DNA from: Pseudomonas mendocina
GTDB taxonomy: Bacteria > Pseudomonadota > Gammaproteobacteria > Pseudomonadales > Pseudomonadaceae
Length of the DNA: 64,000 nucleotides
Direction of reading: 5' to 3'
NCBI RefSeq assembly: GCF_003008615.1
Contig: NZ_CP027657.1
Location: 4,774,001-4,838,000 of the forward strand
Shown: positions 34,185-42,109 of the stretch, piece after piece
Layout of the letters: every line of letters starts with the position of its first letter
How positions within the stretch are numbered: the first letter of the stretch is position 1
Notes under the pieces: generated by a model
The model's database searches: none
What the model was told of the DNA's origin: nothing
The model's input: only the letters and a program-made list of their open reading frames with translations
Translations under genes and position numbers: made by a program

Positions 34185-35774
34185 ATGACTCATCTTGCCA
34201 AGCTGCAGGCTCTGCTGCTGGTTGGGCTCGGCGCGGGTTGCGTCCTGCCTGCCCAGGCGCAACTGGCCAACAACCTGACCATCGGCAATCCCAAGGCCAT
34301 GGCCATGGGCAACGCCGTCACCGCCGATGTCACCGGTATCGATGCCGTGCACTACAACCCGGCGGCACTGAGCAAGCTCAAGGGGCGGCAGACCACGGTC
34401 AAGCTGCTCAGTGGCGTGATGGATATCCGCGCGAAGTTCAATGCCAAGAAAGACTACGGTTTCATGGGCTATGACGACGATCCTTACAAGAACTCCAGTA
34501 GCCGCACCCTGACGCCGACCATGTACCTGCCGGGTGTCGGCGGTATGACTGAGTTGCCGGTGCTGGTGGCGCCGCTGGCCGGTTTGTCGATCAATCCGCC
34601 TGGCTCCAAGTTCACTTTCGCCACCAACGTCTATGCGCCGATGGCGCTGGGCTATTCGCGTGATTCCGACGATGATCCAGGGCGTTTCCAGGGGCGTCAG
34701 GTGTCCTTGCAGCGCATCACCTATTTCTCGCCGTCGCTGGCCTATCAGGTCAATGACGAGCTGTCGCTGGGGCTGTCCATTGGCTTTTCTCATCAAGCGG
34801 TGGCGCTCAATCAGGACTTTCGCAACCCCGGCATGCTTACCGGTCTGACCCGCCTTCTCAATGAGGCACTGTGTCTGCCCGGGCTGGAGGAAATTATTGG
34901 TCCATTGATCAACGTGTGTGGTGGCAAGATCGGCCCGTTCGACTCCCTGGCCAATCTCGATCTGGATCTGCAGCAGAGCCTGTCACCGACCTACAACCTG
35001 GGTATTCTCTGGGAACCGACCGATTGGTTCGCCTGGGGAGCTACCTACCAGAGCGAGGCGCGGATGAACCTCCAGGGCAAATACCGTGTGGATTACACAG
35101 AAAACTGGGCGGGATTTTGGCAAGGCTTCCAGCAAGCTCTTGCTGGTCAAATTCTTAGTTCAATGTTTCCCTATGGCGCCGACGAGGAGAGCGGTAACGC
35201 CTCGCTGAAACTGACCTATCCGGATGCCTTCAGCACCGGTATCAAGGTGCGCCCGTTCGACAAGTGGCAGTTCAACCTGGATTTGCGCTGGGTCGGCTAC
35301 AGCGACTGGAACAACTTCGAGATCGAGTTCGATCGCGAGCTGGATCTGCTGCGCATCGCCAAGACCTTCGGCGGTGGCAATGCCACCGATCGCAGCATCA
35401 TTCTCGACCGCGGTTACCGCGACACCTGGAGCTGGGGCGTCGGCGTGCAGTACGACGTCAATGATCGCCTGGCCCTGCGCGCCGGCTACGAGTACCGTCC
35501 TTCGGCCATTCCCAAGAACAAGGCCGACGTGCTGGCACCGGTGGGCGATGCCGACCTCTACGGTCTTGGCCTGGGCTATCGCTGGGACAAGGACACCACC
35601 ATCGATGTCGGCTTCAATTACTTCGTCTCCAAACAGAACATTCCCGCTGGCAGCAGTTGCAACGCCAGCTGCGAAGGGTTGGATAACCTGGTCTATAACC
35701 CCTATGCCGGGCTCCATATCGAAACCACGGTCAAGGCCTATATCTTCGCCATGACCTACACCTCGAGGTTCTGA
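34185..35774 (+). CDS. FadL-family outer-membrane protein
   Basis: A 529-residue barrel protein with a signal peptide ending near AQAQ. GNPKAMAMGNAVTADVTGID and VHYNPAAL near residues 31-62 are the FadL/TodX hatch signature, with the NPA loop. The protein ends in Phe like most outer-membrane barrels. FadL proteins pass hydrophobic molecules through a lateral opening. Cysteine pairs near residues 227-246 and 491-495 may form loop disulfides. A patch around 35080-35165 has A/T-richer codons than its neighbours, within what is probably a surface loop. It lies 18 bases after the preceding barrel gene. Confidence 0.85.
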   Translation: MTHLAKLQALLLVGLGAGCVLPAQAQLANNLTIGNPKAMAMGNAVTADVTGIDAVHYNPAALSKLKGRQTTVKLLSGVMDIRAKFNAKKDYGFMGYDDDPYKNSSSRTLTPTMYLPGVGGMTELPVLVAPLAGLSINPPGSKFTFATNVYAPMALGYSRDSDDDPGRFQGRQVSLQRITYFSPSLAYQVNDELSLGLSIGFSHQAVALNQDFRNPGMLTGLTRLLNEALCLPGLEEIIGPLINVCGGKIGPFDSLANLDLDLQQSLSPTYNLGILWEPTDWFAWGATYQSEARMNLQGKYRVDYTENWAGFWQGFQQALAGQILSSMFPYGADEESGNASLKLTYPDAFSTGIKVRPFDKWQFNLDLRWVGYSDWNNFEIEFDRELDLLRIAKTFGGGNATDRSIILDRGYRDTWSWGVGVQYDVNDRLALRAGYEYRPSAIPKNKADVLAPVGDADLYGLGLGYRWDKDTTIDVGFNYFVSKQNIPAGSSCNASCEGLDNLVYNPYAGLHIETTVKAYIFAMTYTSRF

Positions 35775-35778
35775 GGCG

Positions 35779-36930
35779 ATGCGCAGTCTGTTGTTGCTCC
35801 TGATGCTGCTGCCCGTGCTGCATGCCACTGCCAGCAGCCGTTACCTGACCTGGGTCGATGAGCTGGGGCGGGTGCACAACACCTTCGTCGACACTCGTTT
35901 CGCTGAACAGCAGCAACTGGCGCAGCGTCGTGCCGAGCAGAGCGATCAGGCCCGCCTCGGTGATGGCGGCGCCTGGCCTGGAAGTGCGCCAAGCACGGGG
36001 GAGAGCAAGCGGCGCTATTTCACCTGGGTCGATGGCAGCGGCCAGCTGCAGAACAGCTTCTATGCCGGCACGCAGGTCGCAGGTGCGTCGGGGCGTGATC
36101 AGGTGCTGGCCAGCGGTGAGCGGGCAGGGGGTTACATCGACTCGGCGGTGCTGGAAGGTCGTGGCTTTGCGCGCGACAGCTACGATAGCCCTTATTACAC
36201 CTGGGTCGACGAGCAAGGGCGGATGCACAACTCGCCGGTTCCCGCTAAATCGCGCGATGGCCAGTCAGGTACGACGCCCTCTACGGTTCGTTACAGCGAA
36301 GGTCGGCAGATCGAGTTCGAGCGCAGCAAGCCAGCGCTGCCGATGCTCGACGGCCAGCCCACCGCTGCCATGCAGGCGCTACTCGAAGGCAGTCAGGCGC
36401 GTGGCGATAGTCTCTACGGTGAGTTGTCGGCACGCTGCTGTGGCCAGTTGCGAGAAAGCGACTTCACCGCGCTATCGGCGGACGAGCCGCGCTTCGAGGA
36501 GCTGGGTCGATTCTCGCCCAGTTTCGAGTTTCCCATGGGCCGCAGTTACTACGCCGCGTTGAAGTTACCGGCCTCACGGCAAAGCTATGGCTTGCGCGTG
36601 CGCAGTTTCGCCAACCGCCAGGTGGTCTATCCGTCGCTGCTGTTTCTCGATGAGGCCAAGCGGCCGACGCGGCTGGTCAGTGATGCGGTGTACCAGTTGC
36701 ATCCGGAAACCTGGTACCGCTATGCCTTCATCGAAGGCACGGTGCAGGTACGGGCTGAACGTGGCGAGCGCTATGTGTTGCTGATCACCACCGACGAAGA
36801 CCGCAGCTTGCAGACCCTCGACAACAAGCCGTTCAAGCGGCCGTTGCAGCAGTTGGCGGTGGACGAGGCCGGCATGCAGCGTCATGCGCATGCCGATGAG
36901 GGAGAGTTCGAGCTGGCGATAGTGCGGTAG
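35779..36930 (+). CDS. Exported protein with three TWVD repeats and a MalM-like C-terminal domain
   Basis: A 383-residue protein with a signal peptide (LLLLLMLLPVLHATAS). Three short repeats occur: YLTWVDELGRVHNTF at 22-36, YFTWVDGSGQLQNSF at 80-94 and YYTWVDEQGRMHNSP at 139-153, similar to the DUF4124 motif. From about residue 215 the chain (ARCCGQLRESDFTAL and onward) resembles MalM, the periplasmic protein of the E. coli maltose operon. It starts four bases after the FadL-like stop, so it is translationally linked. It resembles FilE-type proteins. No biochemical role is known; a periplasmic scaffold is a guess. Confidence 0.7.
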   Translation: MRSLLLLLMLLPVLHATASSRYLTWVDELGRVHNTFVDTRFAEQQQLAQRRAEQSDQARLGDGGAWPGSAPSTGESKRRYFTWVDGSGQLQNSFYAGTQVAGASGRDQVLASGERAGGYIDSAVLEGRGFARDSYDSPYYTWVDEQGRMHNSPVPAKSRDGQSGTTPSTVRYSEGRQIEFERSKPALPMLDGQPTAAMQALLEGSQARGDSLYGELSARCCGQLRESDFTALSADEPRFEELGRFSPSFEFPMGRSYYAALKLPASRQSYGLRVRSFANRQVVYPSLLFLDEAKRPTRLVSDAVYQLHPETWYRYAFIEGTVQVRAERGERYVLLITTDEDRSLQTLDNKPFKRPLQQLAVDEAGMQRHAHADEGEFELAIVR

Positions 36931-36948
36931 GGTTGGCGGTATCAGCCC

Positions 36949-37009
36949 GTAGCCCGGATGCAATCCGGGGCTGTTTGCCGGCGAATCCCCCGGATTTCAT
37001 CCGGGCTAC
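36949..37009. repeat. Palindromic repeat (family A)
   Basis: GTAGCCCGGATGCAATCCGG at the left and CCGGATTTCATCCGGGCTAC at the right, inverted around a short centre. A second copy lies at 45941-45999. These are typical dispersed repeats of this Pseudomonas group. Confidence 0.9.
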
Positions 37010-37021
37010 GTGAACTACCAG

Positions 37022-37074
37022 GTAGGGCGGGTGCAACTCGCTATTAGCGGGCTGGCGGGTTGCACCCGTCCTAC
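37022..37074. repeat. Palindromic repeat (family B)
   Basis: GTAGGGCGGGTGCAACTCGC at the left and GCGGGTTGCACCCGTCCTAC at the right, 12 bases from a family A copy. Both lie between convergent genes (the MalM-like gene and the ATP-grasp gene) and may serve as terminators. Confidence 0.9.
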
Positions 37075-37099
37075 GAACTGGTGGTGCGCGCGGCGAGCG

Positions 37100-38086
37100 T
37101 CAGACTTCCTTGCTGGCGACGTGACCGAACAGCTCCTGGGAGAAGTGCACACGCTCTTCGGCGTTCTCCTGGATGCCTTTGGCCTTCAACTCTTCCAGGC
37201 GGGCTTCCACCGCATGGGCGCGATGGGTCAGGCCACAGTCGTTGGCGATCTGGATGTTCAGACCTGGGCGGGCGTTGAGTTCGAGAATCAACGGGCCCTT
37301 GTCCTGATCCAGCACCATGTCCACGCCGATGTAGCCCAGGCCGCACAGCTCGTAGCAGCCGGCCGCGAGCTTCATGAAACCATCCCAGTTCGGCAACTGC
37401 ACGCCATCGACCGCGTTGGTGGTATCCGGGTGTTTGCTGATCTTGTTGTTCAGCCAGGTGCCGCGCAGGGTGACGCCGGTAGCGAGGTCGACGCCGACGC
37501 CGATGGCGCCCTGGTGCAGGTTGGCCTTGCCGCCCGACTGCCGGGTCGGCAAGCGCAGCATGGCCATCACCGGGTAGCCCATCAGCACGATGATGCGGAT
37601 GTCCGGTACGCCTTCGTAGCTGATGCTCTTGAAGATGGTGTCCGGGGTCACTCGGTATTCGATCAGTGCGCGGTCGCGGTGGCCGCCGAGCGAATACAGG
37701 CCGGAGAGGATGCTGGAAATCTGCTGCTCCAGCTCCTCGTGGCTGACGATCTTGCCGGACACCGTCTTGAAGCGATCCTCGAAACGGTCGGCGATCACCA
37801 GGATGCCGTCACCGCCAGCACCCTGGGCTGGCTTGATGACGAAGTCGGTACGCCCGGCGATGATCTCGTCGAGCTTGTCGATGCCTTTCTCGGTATCGAT
37901 GATGCCGTACAGCTCGGGCACATCGATACCGGCCTCGATGGCCCGCTCCTTGGTGATGATCTTGTCGTCGACGATCGGGTACAGGTGCCGCTTGTTGTAC
38001 TTCAGCACGTAGTCCGCGTTGCGTCGGTTGATGCCCATGATGCCTTTGGCTTCGAGGGCCTTCCATGTCTTGATCAGACCGAACAT
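37100..38086 (-). CDS. RimK-like alpha-L-glutamate ligase homologue (ATP-grasp)
   Basis: A 328-residue ATP-grasp ligase homologue. GRTDFVIKPAQGAGGDGILV carries the nucleotide-binding lysine, and ILELNARPGLNIQIAN near residue 278 is the metal-binding signature. Such enzymes ligate amino acids to carboxyl groups. It is the last gene of a three-gene run with a seven-TM transglutaminase-like protein and a retropepsin-like protease, a combination known from comparative genomics and linked to cell-envelope or osmotic stress. The natural substrate is not established here. Its ATG lies just 4 bases beyond the stop of the seven-TM gene. Confidence 0.88.
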   Translation of the reverse strand: MFGLIKTWKALEAKGIMGINRRNADYVLKYNKRHLYPIVDDKIITKERAIEAGIDVPELYGIIDTEKGIDKLDEIIAGRTDFVIKPAQGAGGDGILVIADRFEDRFKTVSGKIVSHEELEQQISSILSGLYSLGGHRDRALIEYRVTPDTIFKSISYEGVPDIRIIVLMGYPVMAMLRLPTRQSGGKANLHQGAIGVGVDLATGVTLRGTWLNNKISKHPDTTNAVDGVQLPNWDGFMKLAAGCYELCGLGYIGVDMVLDQDKGPLILELNARPGLNIQIANDCGLTHRAHAVEARLEELKAKGIQENAEERVHFSQELFGHVASKEV

Positions 38087-38090
38087 AGGC

Positions 38091-39617
38091 TTAGTCCTTG
38101 AGGAAGGCTTTGAAGCGGAACAGTTCGGTCAGGCGGTAGCCGCGGTAACGCCCCATCGCCAGCATGAAACCGACCAGGATCAGCAGAACCGCCGGGAAGG
38201 TGAACACGAAGTAGACCAGCTCCGGCACGCTCATCAGCAGGTGCGCGATGGTCGCGGCGAACAGGGTGCCGATGGCCACCTTGAAGGCATGGCCACCGCC
38301 ACGTTCTTCCCAGGTGATCGACAGACGTTCGATGGTCATGGTCAGAATCACCATCGGGAACAGGGCGACGGACAGGCCGCGTTCCAGGCCCAGCTTGTGG
38401 CTGAACAGGCTGATGGTGGCGATCAGTACCACAACGAAGGTCAGCACCACCGACAGGCGTGGCAGCATCTGCAGCTTCAGGTGCTCCAGATAGGAACGTA
38501 ATGACAGGCCGAGCGCGGTGATTACCGTGAACAGGAAGATGCCGAAGCCCAGCTGCGTCTCGCGGAAGGCGAGGGCGATCAGCACCGGGGTGAAGGTACC
38601 CAGAGTTTGCAGGCCACCGAGGTTGCGCAGGATCAGGATCACCAGTACGCCGATCGGGATCATCACCATGATCATGAAGGTTTGCTGGGTCTGCAGTGGC
38701 AGGCCATACAGCGAGTACTCCAGGAAGGTGGCGTCGGTGTTCTCGTCGGTCAGCTTGGCCAGGCGGATGGCGTTCATCTCGCTGTTGTTCAGGCTGAAAC
38801 TGACGGCTGCTTGGCGGCCGCCTTCGAGGCTGACCAGGTCGCCGTCGCCAATCCACCAGACCAGGCGGTCGGCAGGCAGGCCCTGCTCGCCGGATTCAGG
38901 GTTGAAGTACAGCCATTTCTGGCCATTGAAACTGCGCAGCCAGAGTTCAGGCGACTGAGCGACTTCGGCTTGCAGGCGAATGGTGTGCACGCGCTCCATC
39001 GGCACGTGGGCGATGGACAGCAGCAGGTCGACCACCTTGGCCTTGTTTACCGTGGAGGCATCGCCGCCAAGCAGCAGCTTGACGTTATCGTCACCCACGT
39101 TGTTGACGCGCTTGATGGTCTCGCTGATGAAGGTCTCGACATCCGCCGAGTGTTGGCGGATCGGTGCCAGCAGGGCTTCTGCGGCAATTTTCTCCGGGCC
39201 TTCCACAGGCAGGCTATCGCGGAAGATCGGGCCTTTGGCCTGAGTCTGTTCACCGCTGTAGCGCTTGGTCAGTACCAGGCGGTAGTAGAGGGTCTGCTTG
39301 CCGTTGGCGCGGCGGGCGGACCAGGTGACGCGGCGGTTGCCGTCGACACGGTTGACGCTCACGCCATAGTTGTTGGAGATGAAGCTCTCGTTGAGGCTCA
39401 CGTAATCCTGGTTCAGCGGCGGCACGAACATCTGCAGTTTCACCGGTTCGCGCGGGCTGGCCTGGAATTCGACCTTGGCGTCGATGTTCCACAGGTCGTC
39501 GGTCTCGTCTTCGGTCACCGGAATGCCGAGGATGAAGATTTGATATGCCGTAATCAGAACACCCAGAGCCACCAGCAAGGTGATCAGGATTTTCAGATGT
39601 AGGTTCAGAGAGCGCAT
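38091..39617 (-). CDS. Inactive transglutaminase-like protein fused to seven transmembrane helices
   Basis: A 508-residue inner-membrane protein. One N-terminal helix (ILITLLVALGVLITAYQI) is followed by a periplasmic region of about 300 residues: a beta domain and then a transglutaminase-like fold without an evident Cys-His-Asp triad. About seven C-terminal helices begin near residue 325 (FMIMVMIPIGVLVILILRN). It is encoded between the retropepsin-like protease and the ATP-grasp ligase. The three probably act together, with this protein as the membrane platform, but the mechanism is unknown. Confidence 0.85.
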   Translation of the reverse strand: MRSLNLHLKILITLLVALGVLITAYQIFILGIPVTEDETDDLWNIDAKVEFQASPREPVKLQMFVPPLNQDYVSLNESFISNNYGVSVNRVDGNRRVTWSARRANGKQTLYYRLVLTKRYSGEQTQAKGPIFRDSLPVEGPEKIAAEALLAPIRQHSADVETFISETIKRVNNVGDDNVKLLLGGDASTVNKAKVVDLLLSIAHVPMERVHTIRLQAEVAQSPELWLRSFNGQKWLYFNPESGEQGLPADRLVWWIGDGDLVSLEGGRQAAVSFSLNNSEMNAIRLAKLTDENTDATFLEYSLYGLPLQTQQTFMIMVMIPIGVLVILILRNLGGLQTLGTFTPVLIALAFRETQLGFGIFLFTVITALGLSLRSYLEHLKLQMLPRLSVVLTFVVVLIATISLFSHKLGLERGLSVALFPMVILTMTIERLSITWEERGGGHAFKVAIGTLFAATIAHLLMSVPELVYFVFTFPAVLLILVGFMLAMGRYRGYRLTELFRFKAFLKD

Positions 39618-39622
39618 GGGAA

Positions 39623-40159
39623 TTACTCGCCAGGGGTTGCGTCAGAATCGCAGCCGGGCTTGCCGGCAGCGTATTTAAGGCTTGGATCGATCACGGCTTC
39701 GAAGTTTTTCAGCGCTTCGGAGCCAATCAGCAGCGGGTATTGGAATGCGCTTCGGTCGGTCAAGTTCACTTCGATCGTGCGCAGGGCCTGTCCCATGCAC
39801 AGGTGAAGCTCGATAACCGGGCGTGGTGTGTAGGTCTTGCCTTCGTCCGGATCGAAGTCACCGGCACGGCGTTTGATCTTGCTGATACGCGCCAGTGGCC
39901 GCTCGACGATCTGATCTTCTGCACCGTCGATGGCCAGGACGAAACGAACCCAGGTTTCCCCGTCACGTTTGAAGCGTTTGATATCGCGCGCACTGAGCGA
40001 GGCAGTCTTGGCGCCAGTGTCGAGTTTGCCTGCAACGACCAGATCGAGATCCTGGATGAGGATGTATTCGTTGAGACCATAAATGGTTTTGCCGGCCGCA
40101 AGACTTGGGCAGGAGAGAGCGAGCAGGCAAAGCAACAGGGCGAAGGGCTTGAGTGTCAT
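39623..40159 (-). CDS. Retropepsin-like aspartic protease, periplasmic (RimB/DUF785 type)
   Basis: A 178-residue protein with a signal peptide (LALSCPSLAAG). VAGKLDTGAKTASLSA contains the Asp47-Thr-Gly-Ala triad typical of single-domain retropepsins that work as dimers, and PLLIGSEAL is the second hydrophobic-Gly motif. Family members are often annotated as ATP-dependent zinc proteases; the DTGA motif argues for an aspartic mechanism. ATG 40159 has AAGGAC upstream and gives a proper signal peptide, so an earlier start at 40246 is rejected. It is the first gene of the three-gene run. Confidence 0.88.
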   Translation of the reverse strand: MTLKPFALLLCLLALSCPSLAAGKTIYGLNEYILIQDLDLVVAGKLDTGAKTASLSARDIKRFKRDGETWVRFVLAIDGAEDQIVERPLARISKIKRRAGDFDPDEGKTYTPRPVIELHLCMGQALRTIEVNLTDRSAFQYPLLIGSEALKNFEAVIDPSLKYAAGKPGCDSDATPGE

Positions 40160-40371
40160 AAGTCCTTGAAGGGATGTTGCCAGGGGCATGTGGGCGACTG
40201 ACGGCAATTTACCGACGCATTTGCCTGTCAGGAGTCTAGCAGGCATAGCCGGGCATGTGGCGCGGCGTGAGCGGGCGCCATTCTAGCATGGAGATTTTCC
40301 ATGCAGACAGACGCTTATGTAGCTTTCTGCAAGTAACGTCAGCGGTCGATGCTGTCGGTTGGTTCAATAAT

Positions 40372-40383
40372 ATTGTCGACAAT
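40372..40383. promoter_or_regulatory. Putative operator of the prp GntR regulator, site 1
   Basis: ATTGTCGACAAT is a perfect 12-bp palindrome. The core TGTCGACA recurs at 40448-40455. The size fits the short palindromes bound by FadR/VanR-type GntR dimers. Confidence 0.6.
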
Positions 40384-40447
40384 GCTTTGGTCTGCTTTGA
40401 CGATTTTGGCTTTTTGGCGTAGTTTTGTCGGTGCCTAATATCAATGG

Positions 40448-40457
40448 TGTCGACAAT
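40448..40457. promoter_or_regulatory. Putative operator of the prp GntR regulator, site 2
   Basis: TGTCGACAAT directly before the ATG at 40459, overlapping the predicted transcription start. Occupation would block the operon's first gene. Confidence 0.55.
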
Positions 40458-40458
40458 C

Positions 40459-41196
40459 ATGTTGCTCGAATCAGAGGTTCCCGCAGCGCCTCAGGTGGAT
40501 TCGGAAACACTTTCCGAACACGTCTTCCGCCTGATTCAGGCCGCTATCGTCAAGGGTGAGATTGCTCCCGGCAGCAAGATTTCCGAGCCTGAGTTGGCAC
40601 GTACCTATGGCATCAGCCGTGGCCCGCTGCGCGAGGCGATTCATCGCCTGGAAGGGCAGAAGCTGCTGGTGCGGGTGCCGCATGTGGGCGCGCGAGTGGT
40701 TTCGCTCAGCCATGCCGAACTGATCGAGCTGTATGAGATTCGTGAATCGCTCGAGGGCATGGCCTGCCGCCTGGCTGCCGAGCGCATGACCCAGAAAGAG
40801 ATCGACGAACTGCGTCGTGTGCTGGAGCTGCATGAGCAGGACGCCGCCTTCAAGGCTGGCGTCGGCTACTACCAGCAGGAGGGTGATTTCGACTTCCATT
40901 ATCGGATCATCCAGGGCAGTGGTAACCGCACCCTGGCCAAGCTGCTGTGCGATGAGCTGTACCAACTGGTGCGCATGTACCGCCTGCAGTTCTCCGCTAC
41001 CCCGAATCGGCCACACCAGGCCTTTGCCGAACACCACCGCATTCTCGATGCCATCGCCGACCGTGACGGCGAACTGGCCGAACTGCTGATGCGCCGTCAC
41101 ATCGGCGCTTCCAAGCGCAATATCGAGCGCCACTATGTTGCTCAGAACGGGCAAGGTGCGCTCGCCACTTCATCCAAGACCCGAGGTGATTCATGA
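40459..41196 (+). CDS. GntR-family regulator of the 2-methylcitrate operon
   Basis: A 245-residue FadR-type GntR repressor. The N-terminal winged HTH contains [20 protein letters not shown] and [20 protein letters not shown], and the all-helical FCD effector domain follows. It is the first gene of the prp cluster, overlaps the prpB start (ATGA at 41193) and is preceded by two TGTCGACA palindromes, so autoregulation and control of prp genes by a propionate-derived ligand is the natural reading. Starts at 40444 and 40459 both lack a ribosome site; the latter is chosen because the predicted promoter would place the RNA start after 40444. Confidence 0.88.
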   Translation: MLLESEVPAAPQVDSETLSEHVFRLIQAAIVKGEIAPGSKISEPELARTYGISRGPLREAIHRLEGQKLLVRVPHVGARVVSLSHAELIELYEIRESLEGMACRLAAERMTQKEIDELRRVLELHEQDAAFKAGVGYYQQEGDFDFHYRIIQGSGNRTLAKLLCDELYQLVRMYRLQFSATPNRPHQAFAEHHRILDAIADRDGELAELLMRRHIGASKRNIERHYVAQNGQGALATSSKTRGDS

Positions 41197-42080
41197 CCCA
41201 GCTTTCCGCCGGCCAACGCTTCCGCCAGGCCCTCGCCGAAGAGCAACCGCTGCAGGTAATCGGTGCGATCAACGCCAACCATGCGCTGCTGGCCAAGCGT
41301 GCGGGTTTTCGCGCGATCTACCTGTCCGGTGGCGGTGTGGCCGCTGGTTCCCTTGGGCTGCCTGATCTGGGAATCAACACCCTGGACGACGTGCTGACCG
41401 ACGTGCGCCGCATCACCGATGTCTGCGACTTGCCGCTGCTGGTGGATGTCGATACCGGTTTTGGCCCTTCGGCCTTCAATATCGAGCGCACCATCAAGAG
41501 CCTGATCAAGGCCGGTGCCGCCGCCGCGCACATCGAGGATCAGGTAGGTGCCAAGCGCTGCGGTCATCGTCCGGGTAAGGAGATCGTCTCCTGCGAGGAA
41601 ATGGTCGACCGGGTCAAGGCCGCCGCCGATGCCAAGACCGATCCGGATTTCTTCCTCATTGCCCGCACCGACGCCATCCAGGCCGAGGGCGTGGACGCAG
41701 CCATCGAGCGTTGCTTGCGCTACGTCGAAGCCGGTGCCGACGCCATCTTCGCTGAAGCGGCCTACGACCTGCCTACCTACAAACGTTTCGTCGATGCGCT
41801 GAACGTGCCGATTCTGGCCAATATCACCGAATTCGGCGCTACGCCGCTGTTCACCCGTGACGAGCTGGCCTCGGTCGGCGTGGCCATTCAGCTGTATCCG
41901 CTGTCGGCATTCCGTGCCGCGAACAAGGCGGCGGAAACTGTCTACACCGCGATCCGCCAGACCGGCCACCAGAAAGACGTGATCGACTTGATGCAAACCC
42001 GCGTCGAGCTTTACGACCGTATTGGCTACCACGCCTTCGAGCAGAAGCTCGATGCGCTGTTCGCCGCCGGCAAGAAGTAA
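41193..42080 (+). CDS. prpB: 2-methylisocitrate lyase
   Basis: A 295-residue member of the isocitrate lyase/PEP mutase family. It splits 2-methylisocitrate into pyruvate and succinate, the last step of the 2-methylcitrate cycle. The active-site loop [10 protein letters not shown] with the catalytic cysteine is present near residue 121, and [16 protein letters not shown] near residue 45 is typical of PrpB. The start overlaps the regulator stop by four bases. Confidence 0.96.
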   Translation: MTQLSAGQRFRQALAEEQPLQVIGAINANHALLAKRAGFRAIYLSGGGVAAGSLGLPDLGINTLDDVLTDVRRITDVCDLPLLVDVDTGFGPSAFNIERTIKSLIKAGAAAAHIEDQVGAKRCGHRPGKEIVSCEEMVDRVKAAADAKTDPDFFLIARTDAIQAEGVDAAIERCLRYVEAGADAIFAEAAYDLPTYKRFVDALNVPILANITEFGATPLFTRDELASVGVAIQLYPLSAFRAANKAAETVYTAIRQTGHQKDVIDLMQTRVELYDRIGYHAFEQKLDALFAAGKK

Positions 42081-42109
42081 AAAGAACAAGAAGATTCGAG
42101 GAGATAACC

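Larger units (their letters stand above)
40160..40458. promoter_or_regulatory. Divergent promoter region of the retropepsin run and the prp operon
   Basis: 299 bases, A/T-richer than its surroundings. It contains ATTGTCGACAAT at 40372 and TGTCGACAAT at 40448, and a candidate promoter TTTGGC (40413-40418), 17 bases, TAATAT (40436-40441) for the regulator gene. No gene is seen. Confidence 0.55.
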
